From positions 32,152,792 to 32,216,791 of the forward strand of contig OX392532.1 of assembly GCA_947623455.1 (NCBI GenBank): a DNA stretch of 64,000 nucleotides, read 5' to 3'. Shown here one piece after another: positions 30,832 through 42,499 of this stretch. Every line of letters begins with the position of its first letter. The stretch's first letter is position 1. The notes under the pieces are model-generated. The model saw only the letters and a list, made by a program, of their open reading frames with translations. It searched no databases and was not told the origin of the DNA. A program made the translations under genes and the position numbers. This DNA comes from Mimachlamys varia (Eukaryota; Mollusca; Bivalvia; Pectinida; Pectinidae).

Positions 30832-31812
30832 TTAGAAACGTTTAGACTGACTGATGAAGTTTTGAACACAATCAAAAATAACTTCGTTGAACTGAACAGG
30901 GAATTCTGAACTACCATGGAGTAAAAGGTTAACGTTATAATTGGGAGGAAGGCGACTAAAACATTGAAGTCTAAGCTGCTGGTAATTAGCACACTGGAGG
31001 AGGAAATGTTCAGTTGTTTCAGTAGACATATTACACGAACACATAGGACTATCAACTAAGTTACGAGTGAATAGATGAGTATTCAATGAGCTGCAGTTCA
31101 TTCTCAGTCGTGCATGATGGATTTGGCCGTGTCTGCTTCTACAGTAGTAATAGTGTTGAGGGACGGAGCGAGTAGAAAGAGTGTTGGCGTTTAGAAATTG
31201 TTTGAGGTTAGTTATTGACGGATTGGATTTTATGTTTTCAGGGAGTGAGTTCCATAAATCAATAGAAGAGGGAAAGAAAGAATCTTTATAGTGTTTTGTC
31301 CGACAGTTAATTTGACAGAAATTTTTAGCTTTCCTTGTGTAGTGAGTATGAATATTAGAATGGCGAGCAGGTAGAAGGTTATTTAGATAAGGAGGGCATT
31401 GACCATGAACAACTCTGTGAAATTTAATAATTTTATGATTTCTCCTACGAGCACTAAGGGGGTCCCAACCGGTTTCTACATAAAGTCTAGCGTGGCTTGT
31501 GAGTTTGGTTGCCCCAGTAACAATTCTAGCAGCTTCAAGTTGTATATGTTCGAGGATCTGGCTTTGGCCTAGTGTTATGTTGTCCCATACAATGTCACCA
31601 TATTCTAATAAGGGTCTTATGAAAGTAAAGTAAATAGTTTGAAGGGACTTCCTGTCAATACTAAATTTGAGATTTCTAAGTAGACTGAGTTTTTTAGAGG
31701 CTTTATTTGTGATATATTGAATATGGTCAGTCCAACTCCCGTTAGCAGATAGGGTAATACCGAGGTGTTTGTGGGACGTTACTTCAGTTAGGGGGGTGTT
31801 ATTCATAATCAA
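30832..31812 (-). pseudogene. LINE ORF2, C-terminal part (frameshifted)
   Basis: A 326-residue frame follows the reverse transcriptase: SHKHLGITLSANGSWTDHIQ and SIDRKSLQTIYFTFIRPLLE are the thumb-like segment typical of jockey-superfamily elements, with EYGDIVWDN and ARIVTGATK. The C-terminal CSCNMSTETTEHFLLQCANY is the Cys/His-type motif (C-x-C...H...C) common at LINE ORF2 ends. The ATG at 31812 is not a real start; the frame is separated from the upstream part by shifts between 31812 and about 31890. Needed for target-primed reverse transcription when intact. Confidence 0.88.
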
Positions 31813-31866
31813 GGATGGTGGATAGGTTTGTCAAGTTTCTTACTTACAGTCATTGATACAGTTTTG

Positions 31867-34350
31867 TTAGGATTGAGACCACTCATGAATTTTGGTTAGA
31901 TCATTATTTAACAGGTTTGCGGTCAGATTCGGCGACTCCACTTCGACATATAGAGACGTATCGTCAGCGAATAATTTTATACTACAATGGATGTCTTGAA
32001 CAATATCATTTATGAAGATTAGAAATAGTAATGGCCCTAAAATTGATCCTTGCGGAACTCCGGCTGTGATATATGCTAAATAAGACTGTTTACCATTTAT
32101 TACAACACGTTGACAGCGATTTTGTAAGTAATCTGTGAACCAAATTAAAAGATTTCCTGTGATACCGAACGATCTGAGTTTAGAAAGAAGGCCGCGATGC
32201 CAAACCCGGTCAAACGCCTTACTTATATCGCAAAATACCATTCTGACTTCTTTACCTTTATCCAAAGCGGAGAATATATCATTAGAGATAGATATAAGTT
32301 GATTTAGAGTGGAGTCACCGGATCTGAAACCAGACTGACAGGGTGTTAATAAGGACTTGTCAACGAGATAGTTGTAAACATGTTTGTATACACAACGTTC
32401 CATTAGTTTCCCAACAATTGATAGTAGTGATATAGGTCGATAATTACTTAAATTAGACGGGTCATCTTTTTTGTATACTGGTGTAACATTAGCAACTTTC
32501 CAAGACGATGGAAATGTACATACGGAGAGTGAAAGATTAAATAATATTTGTAATGGATAACTTAAAATACCGGCAGCTTCCTTGATCAAACGTGGACTAA
32601 CAAGGTCGGGACCAGAGGCTTTCTTCGTGTCGAGGGAATGCATGGCATCAAGAATGTCTTGGCGAGATATTACAATATCAGAAAGGATATGTGTATGGAA
32701 CTGATTTAGTAAAGGGGGATCAATATTAGTGTCATCAATAGAAGATTGTGAAGAGAAAAAGGTATTGAAAGCGTTTGCTTTGTCCAGGTCGTCATGTAGA
32801 ATGTCGGTATTGTCAGAAATAGGAGGAATGTCGCTTTTTCTTTTGGAATTAGACATAAAACTATTTATTATTTTCCACCATTCCTTAGCACTAGTATTAT
32901 TACTATGGTTCAATTTATCACAAAGTTTTTTAAAATGATCTCGCTTAGAATTACGAATGGCATTGATACAAAGGTTTCTGAATTTTCTAAATTTGGCCCA
33001 ATCGTCTATTTTCCCAGATTTCTTTGCTTTCCGATTAAAATATTTTCTTTTACGAATCAATTTCCTAATAGTGTTGTTTAGCCATATAGGAGCGTTACTT
33101 CTTACAGTTATAGTCTTATGAGGTATACATTCTCTTGCAGTCTTAAGTATAATTTCAGTGAATAAATCGGTACTTTTGACAATGTCATTAATGTCGAGAA
33201 TACTGTCCCAGTCAATTTTAGAAAGTTTGTCTCTGTAGTCGTCGTAGTCACCAAGGTCATAAAGCCAGATATTACGTTTGAAAGATGATTGGGTTGGTTT
33301 GGGTATATTGAGGGTACCATAGACAGGACAGTGATATCTGATTGGCTGGTCTAGGAAGCTTTCACCGACATGACAGAAGTTAATTAAGGACGGGTCACTA
33401 GCACAGACTATATCTAGAAGGGAAGAAGAAGATTCGGTGAAGTAAGTAGGACTGTCAACACTCTGATGAAAATCGTAAGTGGTAAGTGGATTGCGAAGGT
33501 GAAGAGAGTGGTTGTTATTGTTTAATAAGTTTGCATTGAAGTCGCCGGTTATAATAATATTAGGTATTCCGGTGTTAAAAGCAAGGTCAATAGAATGCGC
33601 AATATGGTCCCAGGAAGAAACGGGTTCATCAGGGGGTCTATAGAATGTCCCATATAGAATTATTTTCCCTGATATGTTAAGTTGCACCCACACGCACTCG
33701 ACTGAAGTTAATTCAAGGTCTGATCGACGCTTGGATGTAATATTGTTACTGATATATACTGACACTCCTCCTCCTTGTCTATGTGGTCTACTGTAACAAT
33801 AAGGGGGAGAAAAACCTGGGAAGTCAGAAACGGAAGTTACCTCATCAGGACTAAGCCATGTTTCGGTAAAGGATAGGATATTTATCTTGTAGAGTTCGCT
33901 GAAGAGGATGTCAAATTTTTGCTTTATACTTTGTACGTTCAAGTGGACAAAAGTATACTTAGCTTCGTCAAACAACGTTGTAAAATTAGAGGAACATGAG
34001 GAGAGTGATGATAAATCGGACTCACTAGGCCCAGGATTACTTTCGATGTCTCCAGAGAGAAGGAGCAATAGTTGAAGGATTATTAAAGAAATACACATGG
34101 TAGTGAAAAGAGAAGTGACGCTCTTCACTTTGTAGGGTACATGCCGAAATCGGGTATCAAAGTCATGTCTAAGTTTAAAAAATATTTGTGACATGTTGTG
34201 TAATATATGTAAAGCATATAATACAATTAATACAAATAAAATATCGACAAGTACAGACCCGGTCATGTATATATAATTACATGATCTATGATAGTCGCGG
34301 TTGTAAAAAGTACCTATCCGGATACAGTAAAGATTAGGACATATAGGCAT
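31867..34350 (-). pseudogene. LINE ORF2, endonuclease and reverse transcriptase part
   Basis: 827 residues. Residues 35-99 are strongly hydrophobic (two membrane-like or signal-like stretches), followed by GDIESNPGP (100-108), a 2A-type motif. The APE endonuclease is about 133-340 (HLNVQSIKQKFD, SFTETWLSPDE, IIITGDFNANLL). The reverse transcriptase is about 555-827: RPISLLSIVGKLMER, DISKAFDRVWH (708), AGVPQGSILGPL (763), FADD (794-797). The frame ends soon after FADD at a premature TAA caused by a frame shift, so this copy cannot make a full protein. It cleaves target DNA and copies the element RNA in intact relatives. Confidence 0.92.
34027..34050 (-). other. 2A-like ribosome-skipping motif in LINE ORF2
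   Basis: Residues 101-108 read DIESNPGP, matching the D-x-E-x-NPG-P consensus at which ribosomes skip a peptide bond between G and P. It is preceded by leucine-rich LQLLLLLSG. Such motifs are known near the start of ORF2 in some invertebrate LINEs. It would release a short hydrophobic leader of about 107 residues from the enzyme part. Confidence 0.85.
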
Positions 34351-34581
34351 TCAAGTTACGGAGGTTAACCATAGTAGGAACCTAAATATTCGTATCTGGA
34401 TAGGGTATAATTTGATGCCGTCGATAAGATCAAAAATGTGGTAAAAACTAAAGTAGGATACAGTGTGCTTGTTCACGTGGGTAGTGGGGAAAGGGAGGTA
34501 ATAGTGTACGGAAAGTAAGGTTGTAGGACAACGGAAGAGTAAGGTAATAAGGAGAACTAACTCGATGGGTATTATTTCCAT
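34351..34581 (-). CDS. Short ORF directly before LINE ORF2, same frame
   Basis: 76 residues (MEIIPIELVLLITLLF...), rich in hydrophobic and aromatic residues. Its TGA is followed without a gap by the ORF2 ATG (TGAATG) in the same frame. Either ORF2 originally started here and one codon became a stop, or translation reinitiates or reads through. No family recognised. Confidence 0.4.
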   Translation of the reverse strand: MEIIPIELVLLITLLFRCPTTLLSVHYYLPFPTTHVNKHTVSYFSFYHIFDLIDGIKLYPIQIRIFRFLLWLTSVT

Positions 34582-35284
34582 CGTATATCTATGGGAGGGT
34601 TTGGTAGGTACATGAGTAATATATTCGATTCATATACATATATTTCAAAGTTTTATACACTTATTCGTTACCTGGGTACATGCATGCTACACAGACAGAG
34701 GAAAGGCTGAGTTTTAGGTTTCAATGAAAAGAACTTGCGAACTTTACTTAGATAAACTTCTAAACATTGATTAGAAACATGCAATTTTACCACTTTTCGT
34801 GAAATATGTAAAATTGATTTATGCATACCGTTTTAATAAACACAGAACGAAAAACTCAGCCATCCAGAATATATATCATGAATTGGTTCGATGTGTACAA
34901 ACAAGAAGTATCATAGAAACTAAATAAATTTGCAAGAGCTATACAACATATTTATATGTATACATGCATGTCTTAGGCCTATAGTTTCATGGTCATACCT
35001 ATACAGTTGCATATGAAAACTTCGCATACACAATGCTTGCATGACTAATACTATGTTATGTGAATATTGAAAAGCAATAGAAGCATTATAATTAAATGAT
35101 TACAAACAAACATATAGACCACTACGTAGGATTCCATCTCATGCGAGATCTACGAAACGAGTCTACGAATTCCCAACATCTACCTATAGCCACTGGCGAA
35201 ATAAATCGAGAAATTCATGACCAGCCTCACAAATTCCACATGGAATGCCAACTAATTTAGGGTTCCGTGAGAAAGCCAATGGCG

Positions 35285-35895
35285 TAATGTAATTGATTTA
35301 CCTAGACGTGACGTCACAAGAACAGTTGGAGCTTACGTCCAATCAAATTTGCACTAAAGTTGCATATACAAAAAAATATAGTTAAATATTCTACTGGGCA
35401 ACAGAACAAGTATGTGATATATACATGTATTTAATACAAGTTACATGTAAGTTACCTTGGCGTGACGCCACAAGAACAGTTGGAGCATATTCCAATCAAA
35501 TTTCACTAGAGTTGGATATACAAATATTAGTTAAATGTATTACTGGGCAACAGAACAATTATGTGATATATACATGCATTCAATACAAGTCAGTGACGTC
35601 ATGTAATTTACCTTTGCGTGACGTCACAAAAAAAAGTTTGAGATTACGTTCAATCCAATTTGCGCTAGAGTTGCGTATACAAAAAATAGTAAAATGTCCC
35701 ACTAGGCAACAGGCCAATTATGTGATATATACATATTTTTAATACAAGTCAATGACGTCACGTAATATATCTAGGCGTGACGTCACAAGAACAGTTGGAG
35801 CTTAGTCCAATCAAATTTGCGCTAGAGTTGCGTATACAAAAAAAATTAAATGTTCCACTAGGCAACAGACCAATTATGTGATATATATACATGTT
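35285..35895. repeat. 155-bp tandem repeat, four copies, with CRE palindromes
   Basis: Each unit carries 'gcgtgacgtcacaagaacag', 'gagttgcgtatacaaaa' and 'caattatgtgatatataca'. Perfect TGACGTCA occurs at 35309, 35594, 35619, 35753 and 35778; a mutated one is near 35464. It lies in the spacer between LINE ORF1 and ORF2. The open frame across part of it is a repeat artefact. Confidence 0.85.
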
Positions 35896-36550
35896 CATGA
35901 AATGAACTTTTTTTCATTTCAGATCTTTTATAAATTCATGAACTATTTGCAGTTAACAGTTTTATAATGCTTTTGTGATACTTTCACATATCGAGTATCT
36001 CATATGCAAACATTAACGAAAGAATGTTTTTTCTTTTTTTCTTTAGTAATGTACTTTGTATGCAAGAAAGCTGTATATATATATCGATCGCGAGAGTATG
36101 TACGTTTTGGTTATGGGGAGGGCAAATATAAATATTAAGATTGAGGATTTTAAGTTTAGTATGGGGAGGACAGGTATGAAAACCAAGATTGGGGTTTTAA
36201 ATTTGGTTTTTTAAAAATGCAAAAGATCAGTTAAAGTTGAAAGGAGAGAGAGAAAAATGATAATCGGAAAATATTTAAACACTAAGACAAACAAATAAAA
36301 AACACTCACTCACAAAGATTAACACAAATGATCGTCTTTGTAAGTCTCTCAACAGTTGATTGACACTTTGAAAAGGAAGGAGAAAAACATATTTGAGGTT
36401 AATTCAATCAACAGGTAGCAAGTACATGTAAACGGGACTCTAATGGTAAACACATTAAGCACAATTTTGTGTATCATAATATCAGACAAAAATCGTACAT
36501 GTTGGAACGCCCGTCACTGTCGATGTGTCAGCCGACGCCGCTGACACTGA
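35896..36550. other. LINE inter-ORF spacer, nothing else recognised
   Basis: AT-rich. A short direct repeat ('aaatttggttttttaa' / 'taagtttagtatggggaggac') is present near 36130-36210. No open frame is convincing. Confidence 0.4.
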
Positions 36551-37498
36551 CTAGGTGACAATCACATGACCGAAGGGCACAAGTTCAGTTTCCCTACGGA
36601 TCTGGTGAATTTTGGACGCAGTATCTTTAATCAAGATTTTGCCATTCGTTGTCCACGTTTGTGAAATTTTATTAGCCTTTACTAGATTTCTTGAGAGAAA
36701 TGCTAATTTACCACGATACTTTGTCAGATCCTCGTTGACAGAGATAGACTTGTGAGACGGACTGTTACGAAACCCACGACTCGACTTGAGAAGCTGGAAT
36801 TTCGCATCGACAGAGGTAAGACGCACTATAATCTGACGCGGCCTTTCTCTCCTGTGATCTGGTTTGCCGACTCGGTGGGATCTTTCTACGACGGTCGGGG
36901 GGAGGTCGACATTACATGCCTGGGCAGCCTCAAGAATTTTAGTGGTAGTGTCCTCACCCTCGTTTTCCGGAATCCCTGAGAATCGAACCAGGGTCCTCCT
37001 CCCGTATTGCTCAAGATCGTCGATCTGGTGACGGAGGTCATCATTCTCGGCCTCAAGGCTGGATACTTTGTCAAGTAGAGGGGCAATCTGCTGTTGTACT
37101 GCAAGTTGTAGGTTGTTTTGAATAGTTTGCATGTCGTTCATCATATGAACGCGAACTGCCATGGCTATTCTCTGAACATCGATGTCCGACATAGAGGCAC
37201 CCGCGGGGTCGGCGGGTAGGAAACTTGCAGACCCCGGGGTGGCGGAAATAAATGGTCTCTGGAGAAGACCTGGCTGGAGTTGGCCACTCTGCTGGAGGAT
37301 AGGTGAGCTATTACTTGCCATTGGGGAAGTAAAAGAGTCAAACACATTATCGGATAAAGGAGACGACGTATATGAAAACGATACTTGTTTTTGCTTTTTA
37401 TTGTCTCTGTGTATAGGTGATGGAGTTGATGATAATGACAGGGCTCTCTTTGATGATATATGATTATGAACAGACATGTGTGATATACATGTAAACAA
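36551..37498 (-). CDS. LINE ORF1 protein, nucleic-acid-binding chaperone type
   Basis: 315 residues. A Ser/Pro-rich N-terminus (1-100) is followed by a coiled coil (about 115-165, LLDKVSSLEAENDDLRHQID) and then an RRM-like region beginning LEQYGRRTLVRFSGIPENEG with the C-terminal ERSHRVGKPDHRRERPRQII. This is the layout of L1/CR1 ORF1 proteins, which bind element RNA and form ribonucleoprotein particles. The frame is intact. The start could be an internal Met (MSVHNH or MASNSS); the first ATG is given. The 5' flank up to about 37700 probably holds the 5' UTR. Confidence 0.85.
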   Translation of the reverse strand: MFTCISHMSVHNHISSKRALSLSSTPSPIHRDNKKQKQVSFSYTSSPLSDNVFDSFTSPMASNSSPILQQSGQLQPGLLQRPFISATPGSASFLPADPAGASMSDIDVQRIAMAVRVHMMNDMQTIQNNLQLAVQQQIAPLLDKVSSLEAENDDLRHQIDDLEQYGRRTLVRFSGIPENEGEDTTTKILEAAQACNVDLPPTVVERSHRVGKPDHRRERPRQIIVRLTSVDAKFQLLKSSRGFRNSPSHKSISVNEDLTKYRGKLAFLSRNLVKANKISQTWTTNGKILIKDTASKIHQIRRETELVPFGHVIVT

Positions 37499-37700
37499 CT
37501 CAGTACAGTCAACGTGGCGCGCGCGATGTTATGCGTGCACTGGTTCCACGGTTCAATAGGTACAGGTAACGATATGTACAGAGCGTGAGCGTGAAGCAAA
37601 TTCAAAGTTAGTACATGTTAAGATGCAATAAAATGGCTCATAGATAGTGTGTCACAAAGAGCGATTGTCAAATAGCACATAGTAGTAGCCTCATGTCAAA

Positions 37701-38051
37701 CCTGTACTCCCAAGATGGATATAATGTCACATTTTCGCCGGAGCTCTGTCAGTAACGTCCATCTTATCCAAGGGCAGACAACCAGACACATTTAAGCTAC
37801 CCCATTGGCCCAGCGTGGATTCTTTAAGTACAAATATACTTCTCATAACTCTAACAAACAGATGCAATTCAAAATATCAGATTACAAAATATTTGCTTGC
37901 ATGTCGTCAATTGCACTCGTACATATGAGTTCTTGCGCAGAAATTGAAAAAAAATCAGCTTTGTTTTTCTGTGTTCTTCAGGTGTATACAACATGTAATT
38001 ATATTTTTATTAGCTGTCCTTTATTTGATTTATATCCACGAAAGTTACTTC
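37701..38051. other. Flank with no recognised gene
   Basis: An open frame of 95 residues exists at 37805-38092 but has no codon-level or domain support and runs into MITE D. Confidence 0.4.
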
Positions 38052-38633
38052 AGAGCCCAGTTGTTCAAAAGGTGATAATAGCTTATAATTAATCAGGGAT
38101 TTTTGCAAATTTTAATTCTCATGTAATTTTGAAACCAAACCATTGAATCCGTTACAACTTTCCGGATATCAAATATCTAGTACAGTCAATTTACATGAAC
38201 TTGATTGTGGGACATCCTCGATATCCAGGGGTTACGCTCTCTACATACCTAGAATGTGTCGTGGAAAAAACTGAATGCACACTCAGGTTAAAAAATCCTG
38301 ACAAATCGCTAGGCTGCATGCCTGTCATTTGAAAATTACAAATATGCTGCAACCGACTTCAAAGCTATCAATTTTTACCGTTATGTGACCACAAGATTCT
38401 TTTGATGTACATCAAATAGTCGGACCAGTTTTCTTGCCTCATCAACAAAGTTGATGCACACACAGCCTTCGGTCTTGCCATGACATTTTGCAGGGGTGTA
38501 GAGAGCGTAGGTGATCATAACCCCTGGAATCGAGGGTGATTGTGGAATTGCTCCTTGTATAGTTACAAAATCATAAATGGCTGAAACATAATAAATGGTG
38601 ATCAAGCTAACCATCTTTTGAACAACTTGGCCT
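38052..38633. mobile_element. MITE D split by MITE C (nested)
   Basis: The left half of MITE D (38052-38210, 'cccagttgttcaaaaggtg') and right half (38538-38633, 'tcttttgaacaacttggc') flank MITE C at 38211-38537. The 8-bp 'gattgtgg' stands at 38203-38210 and again at 38538-38545, a clean target duplication, so MITE C is probably hAT-derived. Confidence 0.85.
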
Positions 38634-40641
38634 TGAGTACCTCACGGATCAGTCTTGGTATTGACATTATCCGTTAGTTGTATCAATAATCTTATAGAAA
38701 ATATACAGTCTAAAGCATATACTTGTTTGCTGGTGATTTACCGAAGTGTTTAAACTAATACAGGGAGACGCTGGTGTAGATGTCCTTCAAGTGGACATGA
38801 ACAAATTTCTAACACGAGGGAAATTCTTAAAATGTAAATATATGCCAAGAAGTCGAGAAAAATGATATTCAGAGTCATTTTAGATCAATTTATCACGTCG
38901 GATGATAACATAATTAAGTTATCAGGTAAAAAAATCATATTCACTCCTATATACAATATAATAATTTCTTTTCCTTTTAAAGAACAAAATTGTACACTAT
39001 TGTGCAAAGAATAATTAGAACCTATCCGGAATATACTAATACGGTGTGGCCTCCCTTTCAGCATCCTCGATATCCAGGGGTTACGATCCCCTACGTATAC
39101 CGCTCTCTACACCCGTGGACTATGTCATGGCAAAACTGAAGGCTTCGATAGTGTGAGCCAACTTGTTGATCAGACAAAACGACTAGTTGGGCCCTTTGGT
39201 GCACATCACAAGAATCCCGTGGTCACATGACGGTAAAACTTGACAGGCTTTGAAGTCGGTTGTGGCTCCTTGTAATCTTCAAAACACAGGCATCAGCCTA
39301 GCGATTGGTCAGGAATTTGTTACATGAGCGTGCCCTCCGTTTTGTTATGACATATTTCAGGGGTGTAGAGAGCGCAGGTGATCGTAACCCCTGTATATCA
39401 GGATACACAGGGTACAATACATGCATAATGACCAGAGAGAACGCAGGAGGGTATGGTTTTTTTTCAGGGCGTGTGATAGTGTGTGTTGTAGAATTTATAG
39501 CAATTAAAAAAAGTCTAAAACTACTTGGCTGCAGATCTGAGACAATTGCTGGAAGATTTGATACACGGCGCAATGAAGTTCGTACTGTACATCGGTGATA
39601 TATTGTCATGACCATCACCTTCGGAAGCCGAATGAAACCACAAGAAAAGATAAACTTTCTTGGAACAAGAAAATAAATAACATTTTTTCTCTTAATTACG
39701 AGACTATTTCTCGCAATTACGAGTTTCTTTCCCGTAATTACAAGTTTCTTTCTCGTAATTACGAGTTTCTATATCGTAATTACGTGTTTCAGTATCGTAA
39801 TTGCGAGTTTCTGTCTTGTAATTTATTCCTTTCTGTTCCTCTTAACATTGATCTTTTAATCTGCTAAACATCTTAATTCTTATATAAGTCCAATACCTGC
39901 TACAATCGTATGTTTTATTTATTATAAAATTATGCATGCCTTTTAATGTATGTGTCCTAGGTCGGCTTTAATAGCTCATTAAGTTATGTTTGTATATGTA
40001 CCTACTGTAAATAAAATTTAATTTGATTTGATTTAATTTGTCCTATTCGGCTTCCGTAATCATCTGTGCATGTATACGTAACAAACGATGACTGTTACCA
40101 ACTATTACTGGTGTTTACGACTACAGTGTAACACCTATATTGTGAACCGGGTTACAATTATAAATATATAATGTCACAGGGACTTGAGAAATTGTTACAG
40201 CTAGTTTTGGACCTAAAATTGGATGTTTAGAGTAATTTTACACATTTGGGGGGTTAAGTTCATTTTCAATAAAAATGCCCCCCTCAATGGTCATAAAAGC
40301 TAGCTACCATTGAGGGGGTGCATTTTTATCGAAAATTGATCATCCTATTTTAGGTCCAAAACTAGCTGTAACAAATTCTTCTGTCTCTGTGATATATGTG
40401 TATATCCGGGTACATGCTTTCAGTGTCAGACTACCTCCAGTTCTATCTGGGGTATAAGCGTGTGTAGCGTAGGAATGTTTCTCCTTGAATGGGAATACAC
40501 AATGTCCTACCCCTAAATAAAATGTTTTCCGGATAAATTAATGACTAATTCCGGGTATTTTGCAGAATTCGGTTAATGTCTTAGGTGCGTGTCAGGGTCA
40601 CGGTATAAACTAGAACCCTTCACGTATCATATCATGTTTTA
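38306..40641. repeat. Copy B of the 2.34-kb direct duplication
   Basis: Matches 27603-29939 at near-constant offset (10703 at the left end, 10702 at the right). It has the fuller left context (whole nested MITE), so it is likely nearer the ancestral arrangement. It contains a MITE C at 39060-39411, the 18-bp 'taattacgagtttctt' array at about 39690-39800 and the hairpin at 40195-40380. Confidence 0.85.
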
Positions 40642-42480
40642 TGTATTGTCATATATCCGCTTTTACAAAATTGACTGGTAAATAAAAAAAAAATTATAAT
40701 TTTTCTTGTGATATCACAAATATACTGCATGATGAACTAATTTAAGTTCTGATGATTTTCCTAAAAGTTGAATTTTCATCAAAAAGCTACATTTTTAGGA
40801 GTGATAATTATTCACAATATCATAAATGTCAATTAAAAGCTTTTCTTTATAAAATAAAAATAAAAATAAAGAAAAAGTAAGACATACACTACATTTGCTA
40901 TAGCGCCATATCTACCTAACATAAGCTTCTCGTCTAGGTATCATAAGCTACTTAGTACAAAGATATGCAACTTTAATACAACCAATACACTTTATGTAAA
41001 TAATTATGAGGAATTAGCAGGAGCTGCATCATCAGGTGCAAACCACTAGCCATATGCCACCTTGCTATTTTCTCGCTATGTGTGTATGCATGAGTGTGCT
41101 GGGGATGTATTGTGTTCTATTGGTAGTGGAACACTGCTTCTAACGGCATTATTTTATAACTCCATCTCAACTTGAATACTACATCTCAGATTGATATACC
41201 GACACCCACCAGACCATTTTTTCTCTCATTTCTAAGTGTGTAATACTGGCCTGTCTAGGGCAATACACCTATGATCCCTGTGGTTGTATTACACATCTAC
41301 AATGTACCCATGCAATGCAGCCCCGGCGTGACGTCACAATGGCGCAACAATGACGTGACGTCATGAATACGTGAAAATCTGATACCGAAAAGAGAAAAAA
41401 GGCTACGTGATGAAATTAAAAGCTTCTGGGTTGCGACGTGGGGCAGTTGCCAGGTACTGACCGTTGATCGGTGTTTTTTTTTTTCTCTGGGAACTCCGGT
41501 TTTCCTCCACCTCCAAAACCTGGCACGTCCTTAACTAACATTGGCTGTTAATATGACGTACACTGGCTTTTAATATGACATAAAACTAAATATAAACACT
41601 TTCATTACGATTTAAATAAATTGTTTTACATAGATGTTAATTTGATATCTTGACCAATATATATCTAGTTTACGTTTAACTAAATGTTACTAAGGCACAA
41701 CCCTAACATCCACCGGCCTTCCAAATATTCAGCGGGCCAGAGTCTGAAAGTCAGAACCCTTCGGACTACCCTGGTACTACATATGAAATAGAACACATTT
41801 AAATAATCTGTATATATACTTATTTACATATCATCTGATAATCTTGAGTTAGACTTTAGTGAATAGACTATACATATAGACCCATAACACTGACGATCTA
41901 TTTTCGTCATAGATTTATTTGATAAAAATAGTTCGGAGAAAAGTGATGTGTTTTCAGTGAATGGTGCAAGAAGACAGTCACATGACTTCATGCTCTGTAA
42001 ATTAGTAACACTGATCGTACACACTGTTTGGATTCGCTCCACCGACATTTGAAAGCGAAGTAATTTATAAGTTAGTAAAGATAGTTATCTGAAGGAGTCA
42101 TTTTTGCAGAAGTGCATTTGCAATTTAATTCAGTATATAATCTTTGGCCTTTATCTTTAGAAAAGATTTTTTTTTTAATTTTTACAAACGTTCTGATTCG
42201 GTCCATCGACATTTGAAAGGGAAGTAAGTTAGTAAAGATAGCGATATGAGGGAGTCATTTCTGCAGAAGTGTATTTGCATGTGAAGCGCTTTAGAGTAAT
42301 TTTACAAATTATATAGAGCGCTATTTAAATGTTGTATATTATTATTATACAGTATAAATAAGCTTTGGCCTTTGACTTTTGGAGAACGACAACACCACAT
42401 AGAGTTTAAGTACAGCTAACACTTTGTGGGAACAAGACAGCCGATGACCTGTTACTGTTTAATGATTCATTATCCGCAAT
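40642..42480. other. Intergenic, no gene recognised
   Basis: Contains a SINE-like fragment at 41445-41585 (minus: 'ttaaggacgtgccaggtt', also at 27300), TGACGTCA sites near 41329 and 41355, and the start of a duplicated segment of about 175 bp (42010-42160 and 42185-42385, sharing 'gacatttgaaag' and 'ggagtcattt'). Confidence 0.5.
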
Positions 42481-42499
42481 AAGATAGAGTGTTTATTAT

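Larger units (their letters stand above)
30380..37700 (-). mobile_element. Non-LTR (LINE) retrotransposon, CR1/L2/jockey-like
   Basis: Read on the minus strand: ORF1 (37498-36551), a long spacer (36550-34582) with 155-bp tandem repeats, a short ORF (34581-34351), then ORF2 with endonuclease and reverse transcriptase (34350-30832, two frame breaks). The 3' end is placed near 30380, where an 'aataaaataaag' tail occurs; the 5' end is only estimated. It lies between the two 2.34-kb duplicates. Broken ORF2 means this copy is probably inactive. ORF1 and ORF2 could belong to two insertions. Confidence 0.75.

Noticed and set aside
32729..32938. Plus-strand frame opposite LINE ORF2
   Set aside because: Antisense shadow of the reverse transcriptase region.
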